Positions 16,981-25,168 of a stretch of 64,000 bases of DNA are shown piece after piece. The translations under genes and the position numbers were made by a program. This DNA comes from Clostridia bacterium (GTDB lineage: Bacteria > Bacillota > Clostridia > Oscillospirales > CAG-272). Below the pieces are notes generated by a model that was not told the DNA's origin, made no database searches, and was given only the letters and a program-made list of their open reading frames with translations. The first letter of the stretch is position 1. Each line of letters begins with the position of its first letter. The DNA lies in NCBI GenBank assembly GCA_900768535.1, contig CAAGDE010000076.1, positions 1-64,000 on the forward strand, given 5' to 3'.

Positions 16981-17730
16981 GTTATTTATATTGCCGGGCG
17001 CCTGAACGTCCCGGTCGGATTCCTGCTTGCGGAGGAAGGGGACGAGATCGTTTATCAGAAGATGAACAGTCTTGCCAACATCAAGCGTGCCTTCAAGGCA
17101 GGGGACTGGACGGGATGCCGCGCACTGTGCAAGTCCTCCTGCCCGGAACCGGACGATGAGATCCGGCTTCTTCTGGCGGTCTGTGACTCGGAAATCGCCT
17201 GCGATGCATTCCGGCACGGAAAGTTGCGGCTTGCCTGCCGCTTCTTTGACGAATCGATCCGGTATGCGGACGAATGCCTCTATCCGTTGCCGCAGATTGA
17301 GGCACAGGCGGCGGTCTGCTTCGGTTATATGGAACGGTGGATCTCCCCGATGCTCGGCTCGGATGTTCTGGATGACCGTCGGACGGGTGACGTGATTGCG
17401 GATTCCCTGTTTGCAAGGTATGTCCGGGCACTGAACGCATTGGAGGACGGGCACGCGGAGGCGGCGCAGGCGTTTGCCGCGCCGGAAAAGGACCGTTCCC
17501 TGGAGATTCACCTCCGGGCACGGTATGAAATGACGGGCGGGAATTACCGCGAGGCAAAGGCGATGCTCCTGCGGATGCTGAACGGAGAGGAGCCGCTCAG
17601 CGAGGTGCTCCTGTATGCCGTGCTGTGCGACCTGGAAACCTGCTGTCGGGAGACCGAGGATTTTAAGGGAGCATACCGTTATACCAATGAAAAAGTGCAG
17701 CTGTTGGAGCAGCTGCTCAAGGAAAACTGA
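16846..17730 (+). CDS. XRE-family HTH regulator with helical-repeat C-terminus
   Basis: A 294-residue protein with an N-terminal XRE helix-turn-helix domain (NIGEKIRSLRVAKLMTQAEL, then RNMLSCIENGAAQPSLSTVIYIAGRLNVPVGFLL, given here in part). The rest, from about residue 65, is helical and TPR-like (AFKAGDWTGCRALC, CDSEIACDAFRHGKLRLAC, YREAKAMLLRMLNGEEP), which suggests ligand or peptide sensing like that of Rgg/PlcR/SinR-type regulators. A TTG eight codons upstream is an alternative start; neither start has a strong ribosome binding site. A 17-base inverted repeat surrounds the HTH region. The gene for a membrane protein follows 30 bases later and may be cotranscribed. Confidence 0.8.
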   Translation: MNIGEKIRSLRVAKLMTQAELAGNHITRNMLSCIENGAAQPSLSTVIYIAGRLNVPVGFLLAEEGDEIVYQKMNSLANIKRAFKAGDWTGCRALCKSSCPEPDDEIRLLLAVCDSEIACDAFRHGKLRLACRFFDESIRYADECLYPLPQIEAQAAVCFGYMERWISPMLGSDVLDDRRTGDVIADSLFARYVRALNALEDGHAEAAQAFAAPEKDRSLEIHLRARYEMTGGNYREAKAMLLRMLNGEEPLSEVLLYAVLCDLETCCRETEDFKGAYRYTNEKVQLLEQLLKEN

Positions 17731-17760
17731 GGCGTCGGGAGGAAGGAGGTTCACTCAAAC

Positions 17761-18477
17761 ATGAAAATTGCAATTTCCTGGCTTTTTTTCATCTACTTTG
17801 CGGTTCTCGGAACGGAACGCGTCAGAAGTCTGTTCCCGATCGGTGACGGGGGACTGTTTCCCACCGCATTTGACGGCTATGTCAACCTGATGACCGTTTT
17901 GTCGCTGCTTGCAACCGTTGTTCTGCTGATCGGCTTCAATGGCGGTTTTTGGCGGTCGCTGTTCGGAGGCGCAACGCCGGACTACCGGATGCTTGTCATC
18001 ACGGCGGGGGTGTTGCTTCTGTCGGGCATGGTGCATACCGAGCATACCGTTGCTCCGGTACAGTTCGGTGCTTACGGAGCGCTGATTCTCGCTATGGTTC
18101 TGCAAACCGTACTGCAGGTCCGGTCGGTCGGTTCGGCGGCATCTCACTGGTTTTCGCTTGCCTATCTTGTCGCATTTTCCATGGCGATCCCGGTTGTTTA
18201 CCGCTCGTCCATACCGAGAGCGGGACTGTTCCATGTGATTGAGGCGGTGACGGCGATCGTTTTGGTGGTGTTTTTTACCTATCTGACACTCCTGATTTTC
18301 CGGGGAGAAGGGAAAAATCTGCTGCTTTGGGCGCCGTTTCTTGTCATGCTTGCAGCGGATACCGTTATTCTCCTGATGCGCAGACAGGAAACGCTCAATA
18401 CGTTTGTTCTGGTCGCCGGCGGACTTGCAACGGTGCTTTTCATCATCGGGAAGATTCTGCTTCCCCGGCTTCCCTGA
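17761..18477 (+). CDS. Multi-pass membrane protein of unknown function
   Basis: A 238-residue hydrophobic protein with about seven predicted membrane segments (for example ISWLFFIYFAVLGT, LMTVLSLLATVVLLIGF, MLVITAGVLLLSGM, AIVLVVFFTYLTLLIF, LVAGGLATVLFIIGKILL). I recognise no catalytic or transport motif; the histidines in MVHTEHTVAP between segments could bind a ligand. The ATG follows GGAAGGAGG. It lies 30 bases downstream of the XRE regulator, so the two may form a regulator-membrane protein pair. It ends at a strong bidirectional terminator. Confidence 0.6.
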   Translation: MKIAISWLFFIYFAVLGTERVRSLFPIGDGGLFPTAFDGYVNLMTVLSLLATVVLLIGFNGGFWRSLFGGATPDYRMLVITAGVLLLSGMVHTEHTVAPVQFGAYGALILAMVLQTVLQVRSVGSAASHWFSLAYLVAFSMAIPVVYRSSIPRAGLFHVIEAVTAIVLVVFFTYLTLLIFRGEGKNLLLWAPFLVMLAADTVILLMRRQETLNTFVLVAGGLATVLFIIGKILLPRLP

Positions 18478-18487
18478 AGCGCGTAAA

Positions 18488-18537
18488 AACCGAAAACCGC
18501 GCCGCAGACAATCCCGTCTGCGGCGCGGTTTTCGGTT
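18488..18537. terminator. Bidirectional terminator between convergent genes
   Basis: A perfect 22-base-pair stem (18488-18509 and 18516-18537) with a six-base loop. AAAA on the left and TTTT in the right arm allow termination in both directions, serving the membrane protein gene and hslO. Confidence 0.9.
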
Positions 18538-18543
18538 CGGATA

Positions 18544-19428
18544 TCAGAACAGCTTCCCGATATCGTCTCTTGTAAAGGTTTGCGTTTTGTCGCAGAAGCG
18601 GCAATTGACGGTCAGAACGGGCGGCTTTCCTTCGGCAACCTGCTCATCCAGCATCTTCATCAGCTCCGGCTTGCCGAGCGTGATCAGTGCGCGGGCAACC
18701 CGGTCGCGGCTGCAGGTACAGCGGTAGGCAACGTCCAGCTCGTCAAACACATCGTAGGGGATACCCTTCAGCGCAATATCCGCAATCGCTTCGTTGGTCA
18801 TGCCGGCGTCAAACAGCGCGGAAACGTTGGAAAGCGCACCCGCGTTCCGCTCCAGCAGGTCAATGACATGGCTGTCGGCAAAGGGGAGCAGCTGGATCAG
18901 CACGCCGCCCGCCGCACGGCACATTCCGTCGGTTCCGATCAGCACGCCGAGCGCGCAGACCGTCGGAATCTGTTCGCTTTGTGCAAAATACGCGGCAATG
19001 TCCTCGGCAACCTCGCCGCTGACCAGCCGGATCGACCCGTTATACGGCTCGTCCCCGCCCATATCCCGGACAATGTTGAGCAGTCCGTGACCGACCGCGC
19101 CGCCGACATCCAGCTTTCCGTTCGGCTTCAGGGGGAGATCCACGGCGGGATTCTGAATATAGCCCCGCACATTGCCAAGGTAGTCCGACACCGCAATGAC
19201 TCTGCCGGCGGGACCGTCCCCGTCCAGCGTCACGGTGATGCTGTCGGTCTTTTCCCCCAGCATACAGCCCATGACCGAGGTCGCGGTCAGAAGCCTGCCA
19301 AGCGTTGCCGAGGCGGTGGGGGTGGTGTGGTGGTAACGGATTGCCTGACTGACGATTTCCGTTGCGTTGATGACATGAATCCGTGCGCTTCCGTCCTGCG
19401 TCATGGCACGGAGAATGGTTGATGACAT
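18544..19428 (-). CDS. hslO: Redox-regulated chaperone Hsp33
   Basis: A 294-residue Hsp33 protein, the usual length. The N-terminal chaperone domain includes [15 protein letters not shown] and GYIQNP. The C-terminal zinc-binding redox switch has the four expected cysteines in C-x-C (RCTCS) and C-x2-C (NCRFCD) spacing. Oxidation of these cysteines releases zinc and turns the protein into a holding chaperone, which fits an anaerobe exposed to oxygen or hypochlorite. It is the last gene of the minus-strand operon yerC-like, methyltransferase, hslO, with 15 bases between the methyltransferase stop and its start. Confidence 0.95.
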   Translation of the reverse strand: MSSTILRAMTQDGSARIHVINATEIVSQAIRYHHTTPTASATLGRLLTATSVMGCMLGEKTDSITVTLDGDGPAGRVIAVSDYLGNVRGYIQNPAVDLPLKPNGKLDVGGAVGHGLLNIVRDMGGDEPYNGSIRLVSGEVAEDIAAYFAQSEQIPTVCALGVLIGTDGMCRAAGGVLIQLLPFADSHVIDLLERNAGALSNVSALFDAGMTNEAIADIALKGIPYDVFDELDVAYRCTCSRDRVARALITLGKPELMKMLDEQVAEGKPPVLTVNCRFCDKTQTFTRDDIGKLF

Positions 19429-19443
19429 ATCGGTACTTCCTTT

Positions 19444-20226
19444 TTATTTGATAGCGCGCGCCGCGAAATACCACCGCTCGGCGGTGTCGTCCGGCGCGGA
19501 AAACTCCCAGTCCGAAAACACGCCCAAAAGCTCCAGCCCGGCATCCCTCAGCGCTCCGGTGATCTCCTCCATGGAGTAACAGCGCTCCTGCTGATGCTCG
19601 TCCGCGCGGAGATAGGAGCCGTCCGGCTGTTCTTCGAAAATGGAGAGATCGAAATCACAGATGCGGGTTTCCTCATCATAGCTGTTCTGCCACGCGCAAA
19701 AGACATCCGCCGCGCCGGAATCCGCAGGCAGCTCGTCCTCCAGGATGTAGGAATTGCTCCCGTAGGTGTGCGTGAACTTGTAGGGCGTGTTCATATCAAA
19801 CAGGAACAGCCCGCCGGGGTCGAGATAGTTGTGAACGGTCTTAAAGCAGGTCAGCAGTTCTCCGTCCGCCAGCAGGTAATTGAGGCTGTCCAGACAGCAG
19901 GTGACCGCGCCGACCGTTCCGTACAGCTCAAAGGAGCGCATATCCTGCTCAAGAAAGAGCGTTCCGGAGCCCTCCGGCTTGGTAGCGTAAGCTACCGACA
20001 GCATATCGGCGCTTCCGTCCACACCGATCATATCGTAGCCGCGCCGCGCCAGCTCATGCGTCATCCGCCCGGTTCCGCAGGCAAGATCCAAAATCAGCTC
20101 CGGCTTTTGCGGAAGCCAGCGGGAAAAGCACGCTTCGAAAAAATCCGCCCATCCGGAGTATCGGATTTCCCGGTTCAGAAGATCATACACCCCCGCCAGT
20201 GCGCGGTAGCCTTCACATCCGCTCAT
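19444..20226 (-). CDS. Class I SAM-dependent methyltransferase
   Basis: A 260-residue methyltransferase. Motif I is LILDLACGTGRMTHELARRGY, motif II is MIGVDGSADML, and motif IV is AVTCCLDSLNYL. The C-terminal half has the mixed strand segments typical of small-molecule methyltransferases of this type. N-terminal YDLLNREIRYSGWADFFE is common in an uncharacterised Firmicutes family. The substrate is unknown. It overlaps the preceding YerC-like gene by four bases and lies directly upstream of hslO, so the three are presumably cotranscribed. Confidence 0.85.
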   Translation of the reverse strand: MSGCEGYRALAGVYDLLNREIRYSGWADFFEACFSRWLPQKPELILDLACGTGRMTHELARRGYDMIGVDGSADMLSVAYATKPEGSGTLFLEQDMRSFELYGTVGAVTCCLDSLNYLLADGELLTCFKTVHNYLDPGGLFLFDMNTPYKFTHTYGSNSYILEDELPADSGAADVFCAWQNSYDEETRICDFDLSIFEEQPDGSYLRADEHQQERCYSMEEITGALRDAGLELLGVFSDWEFSAPDDTAERWYFAARAIK

Positions 20227-20528
20227 GGGTTATCCTGCTCCGCCTGCTTCAGACGGTTCAGAACGGTCAGATAGCCGTCATCGCCGTACTTCAGGCAACG
20301 GTTGACGCGGCTGATGGTTGCGGTGGAAAGTCCGGTTTCGGCGGCAATGTCGGTATACACGCGGTTGTCTGCCAGCATCTTTGCGGCAAGCAGTCGGCGG
20401 GACATTTCGGTCAGCTCCGAGACGGTGCAGATGTCCTCAAAAAAGGAAAGACATTCCTCCGGGGTCCGTAGCGTGAGAATGCCGCGCATCAGAAACTCAA
20501 TGTTTTGGTCAGGCTTGCGATTGCCCAT
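20223..20528 (-). CDS. YerC/YecD-type TrpR-related regulator
   Basis: A 101-residue protein of the YerC family, which has a TrpR-like helix-turn-helix (LTEMSRRLLAAKMLADNRVYTDIAAETGLSTATISRVNRCL, quoted here in pieces: L-T-E-M-S-R-R near residue 40 and AAETGLSTATISRVNRCL near residue 65). Despite the TrpR resemblance, tryptophan binding has not been established for the family. It lies 228 bases from the divergent aromatic amino acid cluster, so a role in controlling that cluster is tempting but only inferred. The start at 20528 follows AAAGGA; an upstream in-frame extension is rejected. Confidence 0.85.
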   Translation of the reverse strand: MGNRKPDQNIEFLMRGILTLRTPEECLSFFEDICTVSELTEMSRRLLAAKMLADNRVYTDIAAETGLSTATISRVNRCLKYGDDGYLTVLNRLKQAEQDNP

Positions 20529-20611
20529 ATCAGAATCCTTTCTCGTATTTTCGCTCCGTCCCGCCGCCCCTTTGGGAACACCGGAAGGAGGGAGCACGTT
20601 TTTCTCCTATT

Positions 20612-20640
20612 ATCATACCACAAAATGCCCCAAAAGTAAA
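20612..20640 (-). promoter_or_regulatory. Promoter of the YerC-like operon
   Basis: Minus-strand TTTACT (20640-20635) and TATGAT (20617-20612) with a 17-base spacer. It is back-to-back with the aromatic cluster promoter 51 bases away. Confidence 0.65.
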
Positions 20641-20690
20641 GGGGAAAAGCAAAAAAGGTTGGCGGGGTTGCGGTTTTTGTTGCACCGCAC

Positions 20691-20719
20691 TTGAAATCCG
20701 GGCGGTTTTGTTGTATAAT
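20691..20719 (+). promoter_or_regulatory. Promoter of the aromatic amino acid cluster
   Basis: TTGAAA at 20691-20696, 17-base spacer, TATAAT at 20714-20719, 37 bases before the aminotransferase start. I saw no T-box or leader peptide in the short untranslated region. Confidence 0.85.
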
Positions 20720-20755
20720 ATAAAATGAATAATTGTTTGTAAGGAGAAGAGGGCG

Positions 20756-21949
20756 ATGAATGAGGCAATGCGGCGGTTCGGCGCGGAACGCTCCGCCATC
20801 CGGGAGCTGTTTGAATACGGAAAGGCGCGGGCGGCACAGATCGGTGCGGATCGGGTCTTTGATTTCAGCATCGGAAATCCGAGCGTTCCGACACCGCCCG
20901 CAGTCACGCTGGCACTGACCCGGCTGTTGGAGGACTCCGACCCGACCGCGCTGCACGGGTACACCTCTGCACAGGGCGACCCTGCCGCGCGGCGCGCCAT
21001 TGCCGATTTTCTGAATCGCACCTGTCACGCGAATGCGGATCCCTCGCTTCTTTACCTGACCGCCGGCGCCGCGGCATCGCTGACGGTCAGTCTGACGGCG
21101 ATTCTGAACCCCGGAGACGAGGTGGTGCTCCTGTCGCCCTTCTTTCCGGAATACCGCGTCTTTGCGGAGCGCACCGGCGGACGCACGGTCGTTGTCCCGC
21201 CGGATCCGGAAACCTTTCTGCCGGATTTTGACGCCCTGGAGCACGCGCTGACCGACCGTACCCGCGCGCTGATTCTGAATTCACCGAACAATCCCAGCGG
21301 CAGCATCCTCTCCCCGGACGGCTTGCGTCGGCTGTGCGCAATCCTGGATGCCCGGCAGAAGCGGAACGGTCAGCCGATCTGGCTGATCTCGGACGAGCCC
21401 TACCGCGAGCTGGTGTGGGACGGAAGCGAGGTCCCGTTTGTCACGTCCTGCTACCGCAACAGCCTGGTGCTGTATTCGTTCAGCAAGTCGCTCTCCCTGC
21501 CGGGGGAACGGATCGGGTATATTCTGGTCTCATCCGAGGCGGAAAACGCACGGGGGATGTACGAGGCAATCTGCGGGGCGGGACGCGCGCTGGGATTCGT
21601 CTGCGCGCCGGCGCTGTTTCAGCATCTGATCCCCGCGTGCATCGGTCAGACGGCGGATTTCTCCGTCTATCGGGAGAACAGGACCCTGCTGTATGACGGG
21701 CTGACCGCGCTCGGCTTTTCGGCGGTCCGCCCGCAGGGGGCGTTTTACCTGTTTCTGAAGTCCCCGGAGCCGGACGCGAAAGTCTTTGCACGGCGGGCAC
21801 GGGAGAAGGAGCTGCTCCTGGTTCCCTCCGACAGCTTCGGGCTGGGGGGCTACGTCCGCATTTCCTACTGCGTACCGACCGAGCGCATCCGTGCCGCGCT
21901 TCCCGCCTTTGCGGAGCTGGCACACGAATACCGACTGACAAAGAATTGA
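20756..21949 (+). CDS. Class I/II aminotransferase, probably aromatic
   Basis: A 397-residue fold-type I PLP aminotransferase. DFSIGNPSVPTPP is the usual N-terminal substrate-loop region, LNSPNNPSG is the conserved N-P-x-G block, WLISDEPYREL contains the PLP-ring aspartate and tyrosine, and LYSFSKSLSLPGERIGY contains the Schiff-base lysine (SFSKS). As the first gene of a nine-gene chorismate/Phe/Tyr cluster it most likely makes phenylalanine and tyrosine from phenylpyruvate and hydroxyphenylpyruvate; aspartate aminotransferase activity is an alternative. The ATG at 20756 follows AAGGAGAAG. pheA starts eight bases after its stop. Confidence 0.88.
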   Translation: MNEAMRRFGAERSAIRELFEYGKARAAQIGADRVFDFSIGNPSVPTPPAVTLALTRLLEDSDPTALHGYTSAQGDPAARRAIADFLNRTCHANADPSLLYLTAGAAASLTVSLTAILNPGDEVVLLSPFFPEYRVFAERTGGRTVVVPPDPETFLPDFDALEHALTDRTRALILNSPNNPSGSILSPDGLRRLCAILDARQKRNGQPIWLISDEPYRELVWDGSEVPFVTSCYRNSLVLYSFSKSLSLPGERIGYILVSSEAENARGMYEAICGAGRALGFVCAPALFQHLIPACIGQTADFSVYRENRTLLYDGLTALGFSAVRPQGAFYLFLKSPEPDAKVFARRAREKELLLVPSDSFGLGGYVRISYCVPTERIRAALPAFAELAHEYRLTKN

Positions 21950-21956
21950 GGATACC

Positions 21957-23045
21957 ATGAATTCACTGGAACAGGCAAGAGAAACGATTGACCGCGTGGA
22001 CCGTCAGATGGCGGAGCTGTTCGCGGAACGCATGAGAGCCGCCGAGGCGGTTGCGGCATACAAAAAGGAGCACGGACTGCCCGTTGAGGATCCTTCCCGC
22101 GAGGGAGAGGTCATCCGGCGCGGTGCGGAATGCGTGGAGGACGATGTTCTGCGCGAGTATTATGTCCGCTTCATTCAGGAGAACATGGCGCTGTCGCGGG
22201 CGTATCAGACCCGGCTGCTGTCCGGCATGAAGGTTGCCTACAGCGGCACGGAGGGCGCGTTTGCGCACATTGCGACCTGCCGGCTGTTTCCTTCGGCTGA
22301 GAAGCGCGGTTATGCGGATTTTGTCTCCGCTTACCGGGCGGTGGAAAACGGAAGCTGCGATGCGGCGGTGCTTCCGGTCGAGAACAGCTCCAACGGAGAG
22401 GTGGGTCAGGTGATGGATCTGATGTTCTCCGGCGGACTGTTCGTCAACCGGATGCTGGATCTGCCGGTCACGCAGGATCTGCTTGCAAAAAAAGGGACGG
22501 ATATTTCCGAGGTCCGCACGGTCATCAGTCACCCGCAGGCTCTGGGGCAGTGCGCGGCAAGGATCCGCGAGATGGGATGGCGGACCGAGGAATACCCGAA
22601 TACCGCGCTGGCGGCAAAATTTGTTGCCGGGACGAATGACCGTACCGTTGCGGCAATTGCAAGCGCGGAGGCGGCGGAGCTGTTCGGGCTGGAGGTTCTG
22701 GAGCGCAACCTGAACGCCAGCCGGAGCAATACCACGCGCTTTGCGGTGTTCATCCGGTCGGAGAACCGGCAGACGCGCGGGACGCATTCGGCGTTCGTGT
22801 TCACGGTGCGGAACGAAGCCGGCGCGCTGGCACGGGCGATTGACGTCATCGGTCACTACGGCTTCAATATGCGCACCCTGCGCAGCCGACCGATGAAGGA
22901 ACTGCTTTGGCAATACTATTTTTACGTGGAAGCCGAGGGCGACCTCCACACACCGGACGGACAGAATATGCTCCGTGCGCTGTCGGTGTTCTGTGACAGG
23001 CTCAGGCCGGTCGGCTGTTACACGGTTCTGCAGGAGGGAATATGA
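21957..23045 (+). CDS. pheA: Bifunctional chorismate mutase/prephenate dehydratase
   Basis: A 362-residue P-protein. Residues 1-85 are an AroQ-type chorismate mutase (LEQARETIDRVDRQMAELFAERM, with the conserved Arg and Lys of the active site). Residues 90-265 are prephenate dehydratase (VAYSGTEGAFAH, VLPVENSSNGEVGQVMDLM, and SNTTRFAVF, whose T-R-F is the catalytic hallmark). Residues 275-360 form an ACT domain (FTVRNEAGALARAIDVI) that normally gives phenylalanine feedback inhibition; the usual E-S-R-P feedback motif reads LRSRPMKE here. It converts chorismate to phenylpyruvate. It overlaps aroB by four bases. Confidence 0.95.
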   Translation: MNSLEQARETIDRVDRQMAELFAERMRAAEAVAAYKKEHGLPVEDPSREGEVIRRGAECVEDDVLREYYVRFIQENMALSRAYQTRLLSGMKVAYSGTEGAFAHIATCRLFPSAEKRGYADFVSAYRAVENGSCDAAVLPVENSSNGEVGQVMDLMFSGGLFVNRMLDLPVTQDLLAKKGTDISEVRTVISHPQALGQCAARIREMGWRTEEYPNTALAAKFVAGTNDRTVAAIASAEAAELFGLEVLERNLNASRSNTTRFAVFIRSENRQTRGTHSAFVFTVRNEAGALARAIDVIGHYGFNMRTLRSRPMKELLWQYYFYVEAEGDLHTPDGQNMLRALSVFCDRLRPVGCYTVLQEGI

Positions 23046-24073
23046 AGCTGCATACAGAGCTTGGCGCACGTAGCTATGATATCACCGTGGAAAACGGCTG
23101 TCTTTCCCGCGCGGGGGAAGTGCTGAACCTTAGCCGCCGCGTGCTGATCGTTACGGACACCGGGGTTCCCGCCGTCTATGCGCAGACCGTTGCGGAGCAG
23201 TGCCGGGCGCCGGTGACCGTCACGGTTCCGGCGGGGGAAGGAAGCAAGAGCCTCCCGGTGTTCGGTCGGCTGCTCTCCCGGATGCTGGCGGAGGGCTTTA
23301 CCCGAACCGACTGCGTCCTGGCGCTCGGCGGCGGTGTGGTGGGGGATCTTGCCGGCTTTGCGGCGGCGTGCTTCATGCGCGGCATTGATTTTTACAATAT
23401 CCCCACCACGCTTCTCGCACAGGTCGATTCCTCTATCGGCGGCAAGACCGCAATCGACCTCGACGGCGTCAAAAACTGCGTGGGCGCATTCTGGCAGCCG
23501 CGCGCGGTTCTGATCGACCCCGCCACGCTTGCCACGCTTCCCCGGCGGCAGATCGCAAACGGTATGGCGGAGGCGGTCAAAATGGCTCTGACCTCGGACG
23601 CGGGGCTGTTCCGGCTGTTTGAGACCGGCGGGGAGAACGACCTGGAAACGGTGATCCTCTGCTCGCTGGAGATTAAGCGGCGGGTGGTGGAGGCGGACGA
23701 GCGGGAAACCGGTATGCGCCGGATCCTGAATTTCGGCCACACCCTGGGGCACGGGATCGAAGCGGCTGCGGGACTGCACGGGCTTCTGCACGGGGAGTGC
23801 GTGGCGCTGGGAATGCTGCCCATGTGCGCCCCGGAGGTCCGGCGGCGTCTGATTCCGGTGCTCCGGCGGCTCGGACTGCCGACTGTGCTCCCGGTGGATC
23901 CCGATGCGGTTCTGGCGCAGATCTGCCACGACAAAAAATGTGACGGTGCGGCGGTATCCTATGTTGAAGTCCCGCGCGTGGGAGAATACGGGATCCGCCG
24001 GGAACCGGTCGCGGAATTCTGCGCGAAAATGCGTCCGGCGCTGGAGGCACTGCGGAAAGGAGGCACGGCATGA
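23042..24073 (+). CDS. aroB: 3-dehydroquinate synthase
   Basis: A 343-residue NAD- and metal-dependent enzyme converting DAHP to 3-dehydroquinate, the second shikimate step. Diagnostic segments are GGGVVGDLAGFAAACFMRGIDF with the nucleotide-binding glycines, PTTLLAQVDSSIGGKTAID, KNCVGAFWQP, EAVKMAL, and NFGHTLGHGIEA, which carries metal-ligand histidines. It is slightly shorter than typical AroB. It overlaps pheA and aroC by four bases each. Confidence 0.96.
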   Translation: MKLHTELGARSYDITVENGCLSRAGEVLNLSRRVLIVTDTGVPAVYAQTVAEQCRAPVTVTVPAGEGSKSLPVFGRLLSRMLAEGFTRTDCVLALGGGVVGDLAGFAAACFMRGIDFYNIPTTLLAQVDSSIGGKTAIDLDGVKNCVGAFWQPRAVLIDPATLATLPRRQIANGMAEAVKMALTSDAGLFRLFETGGENDLETVILCSLEIKRRVVEADERETGMRRILNFGHTLGHGIEAAAGLHGLLHGECVALGMLPMCAPEVRRRLIPVLRRLGLPTVLPVDPDAVLAQICHDKKCDGAAVSYVEVPRVGEYGIRREPVAEFCAKMRPALEALRKGGTA

Positions 24074-25158
24074 AGAATACCTTTGGGAACAGCCTTTGCG
24101 TCACCCTGTTCGGCGAGAGCCACGGGGCGGAGATCGGCGCGGTGCTGGACGGTCTTGCGCCGGGACTTCCGGTCGATCCGGATTTTATCCGTGCCCGCCT
24201 CTCCCTGCGCCGCCCGGCAGGGGACGGTCTTTCCACGGCGCGCGCCGAGAGTGACCCGTTCCGCATCGTCAGCGGCGTGTTTGAAGGAAAGACCACCGGA
24301 ACGCCGCTGTGCCTGCTGATCCCGAACGGCGACACGCACAGCCGGGATTACGACCGCTCCATGGCGCGCCCCGGTCATGCGGACTATACGGCGGAATGCA
24401 AATATCACGGCTTTCAGGACTATCGCGGCGGCGGACATTTTTCCGGGCGCCTGACGGCGGCGCTGGTTGCCGTTGGCGCGATTGTGACCGATGCGCTCCG
24501 GCGGCGGGGCATCACAATCGCCACGCACATCGCGTCCCTTGCCGGCATTGCCGACCGACCGTTTGCCGATCTTTCGGCGGACTGTTCCGCGCTCCTGGGA
24601 ATGCGCTTTCCGGTGCTGGATTCCGGTGCCGGCGAGCGGATGCAGGCGGCAATCCGGTCTGCGGCGGCGGACGGAGACAGCGTCGGGGGAATCCTGGAAA
24701 CCGCCGTGATCGGAATGCCCGCCGGCGTGGGGGAGCCATGGTTCGACACGGTGGAAGGGATGCTTGCCCACGCGCTGTTCGGAATTCCGGCGGTCAAGGG
24801 AGTGGAATTCGGCGCGGGCTTCGGCTTCGCTTCCCTGCGCGGCTCGGCGGCAAATGACGGAATGCGCTCTGCGGACGGTCAAATCTTCCACCGGAGCAAT
24901 CACAACGGCGGCGTTCTGGGCGGCATTACCAACGGCGAGCCGCTCCTGTTCCGCTGTGCGGTCAAGCCCACCCCGTCCGTTGCGCAGCGGCAGGAGAGCA
25001 TAGACCTGGTCACGCGGGAGAATGTTGACCTGACCGTGCACGGCAGACACGACCCGGCAATCGTCCATCGGGCAGGGGTGGTGGTGGACAGTGTGACGGC
25101 ACTGGTGCTTGCCGACCTGCTGACAGGACGCTTCGGCACCGACTGGCTTGCGGAGTGA
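24070..25158 (+). CDS. aroC: Chorismate synthase
   Basis: A 362-residue FMN-dependent enzyme that removes phosphate from EPSP to give chorismate. The N-terminus (FGNSLCVTLFGESHG) is the family signature. RPGHADYTAECKYHGFQDYRGGGHFSGRLTA is the central signature, quoted as its parts RPGHADYTA and GGGHFSGR. The C-terminal GRHDPAIVHRAGVVVDSV carries the third conserved block. It overlaps aroB by four bases and is followed ten bases later by the aroE-aroK fusion. Confidence 0.96.
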   Translation: MKNTFGNSLCVTLFGESHGAEIGAVLDGLAPGLPVDPDFIRARLSLRRPAGDGLSTARAESDPFRIVSGVFEGKTTGTPLCLLIPNGDTHSRDYDRSMARPGHADYTAECKYHGFQDYRGGGHFSGRLTAALVAVGAIVTDALRRRGITIATHIASLAGIADRPFADLSADCSALLGMRFPVLDSGAGERMQAAIRSAAADGDSVGGILETAVIGMPAGVGEPWFDTVEGMLAHALFGIPAVKGVEFGAGFGFASLRGSAANDGMRSADGQIFHRSNHNGGVLGGITNGEPLLFRCAVKPTPSVAQRQESIDLVTRENVDLTVHGRHDPAIVHRAGVVVDSVTALVLADLLTGRFGTDWLAE

Positions 25159-25168
25159 GGTGAAGGGA

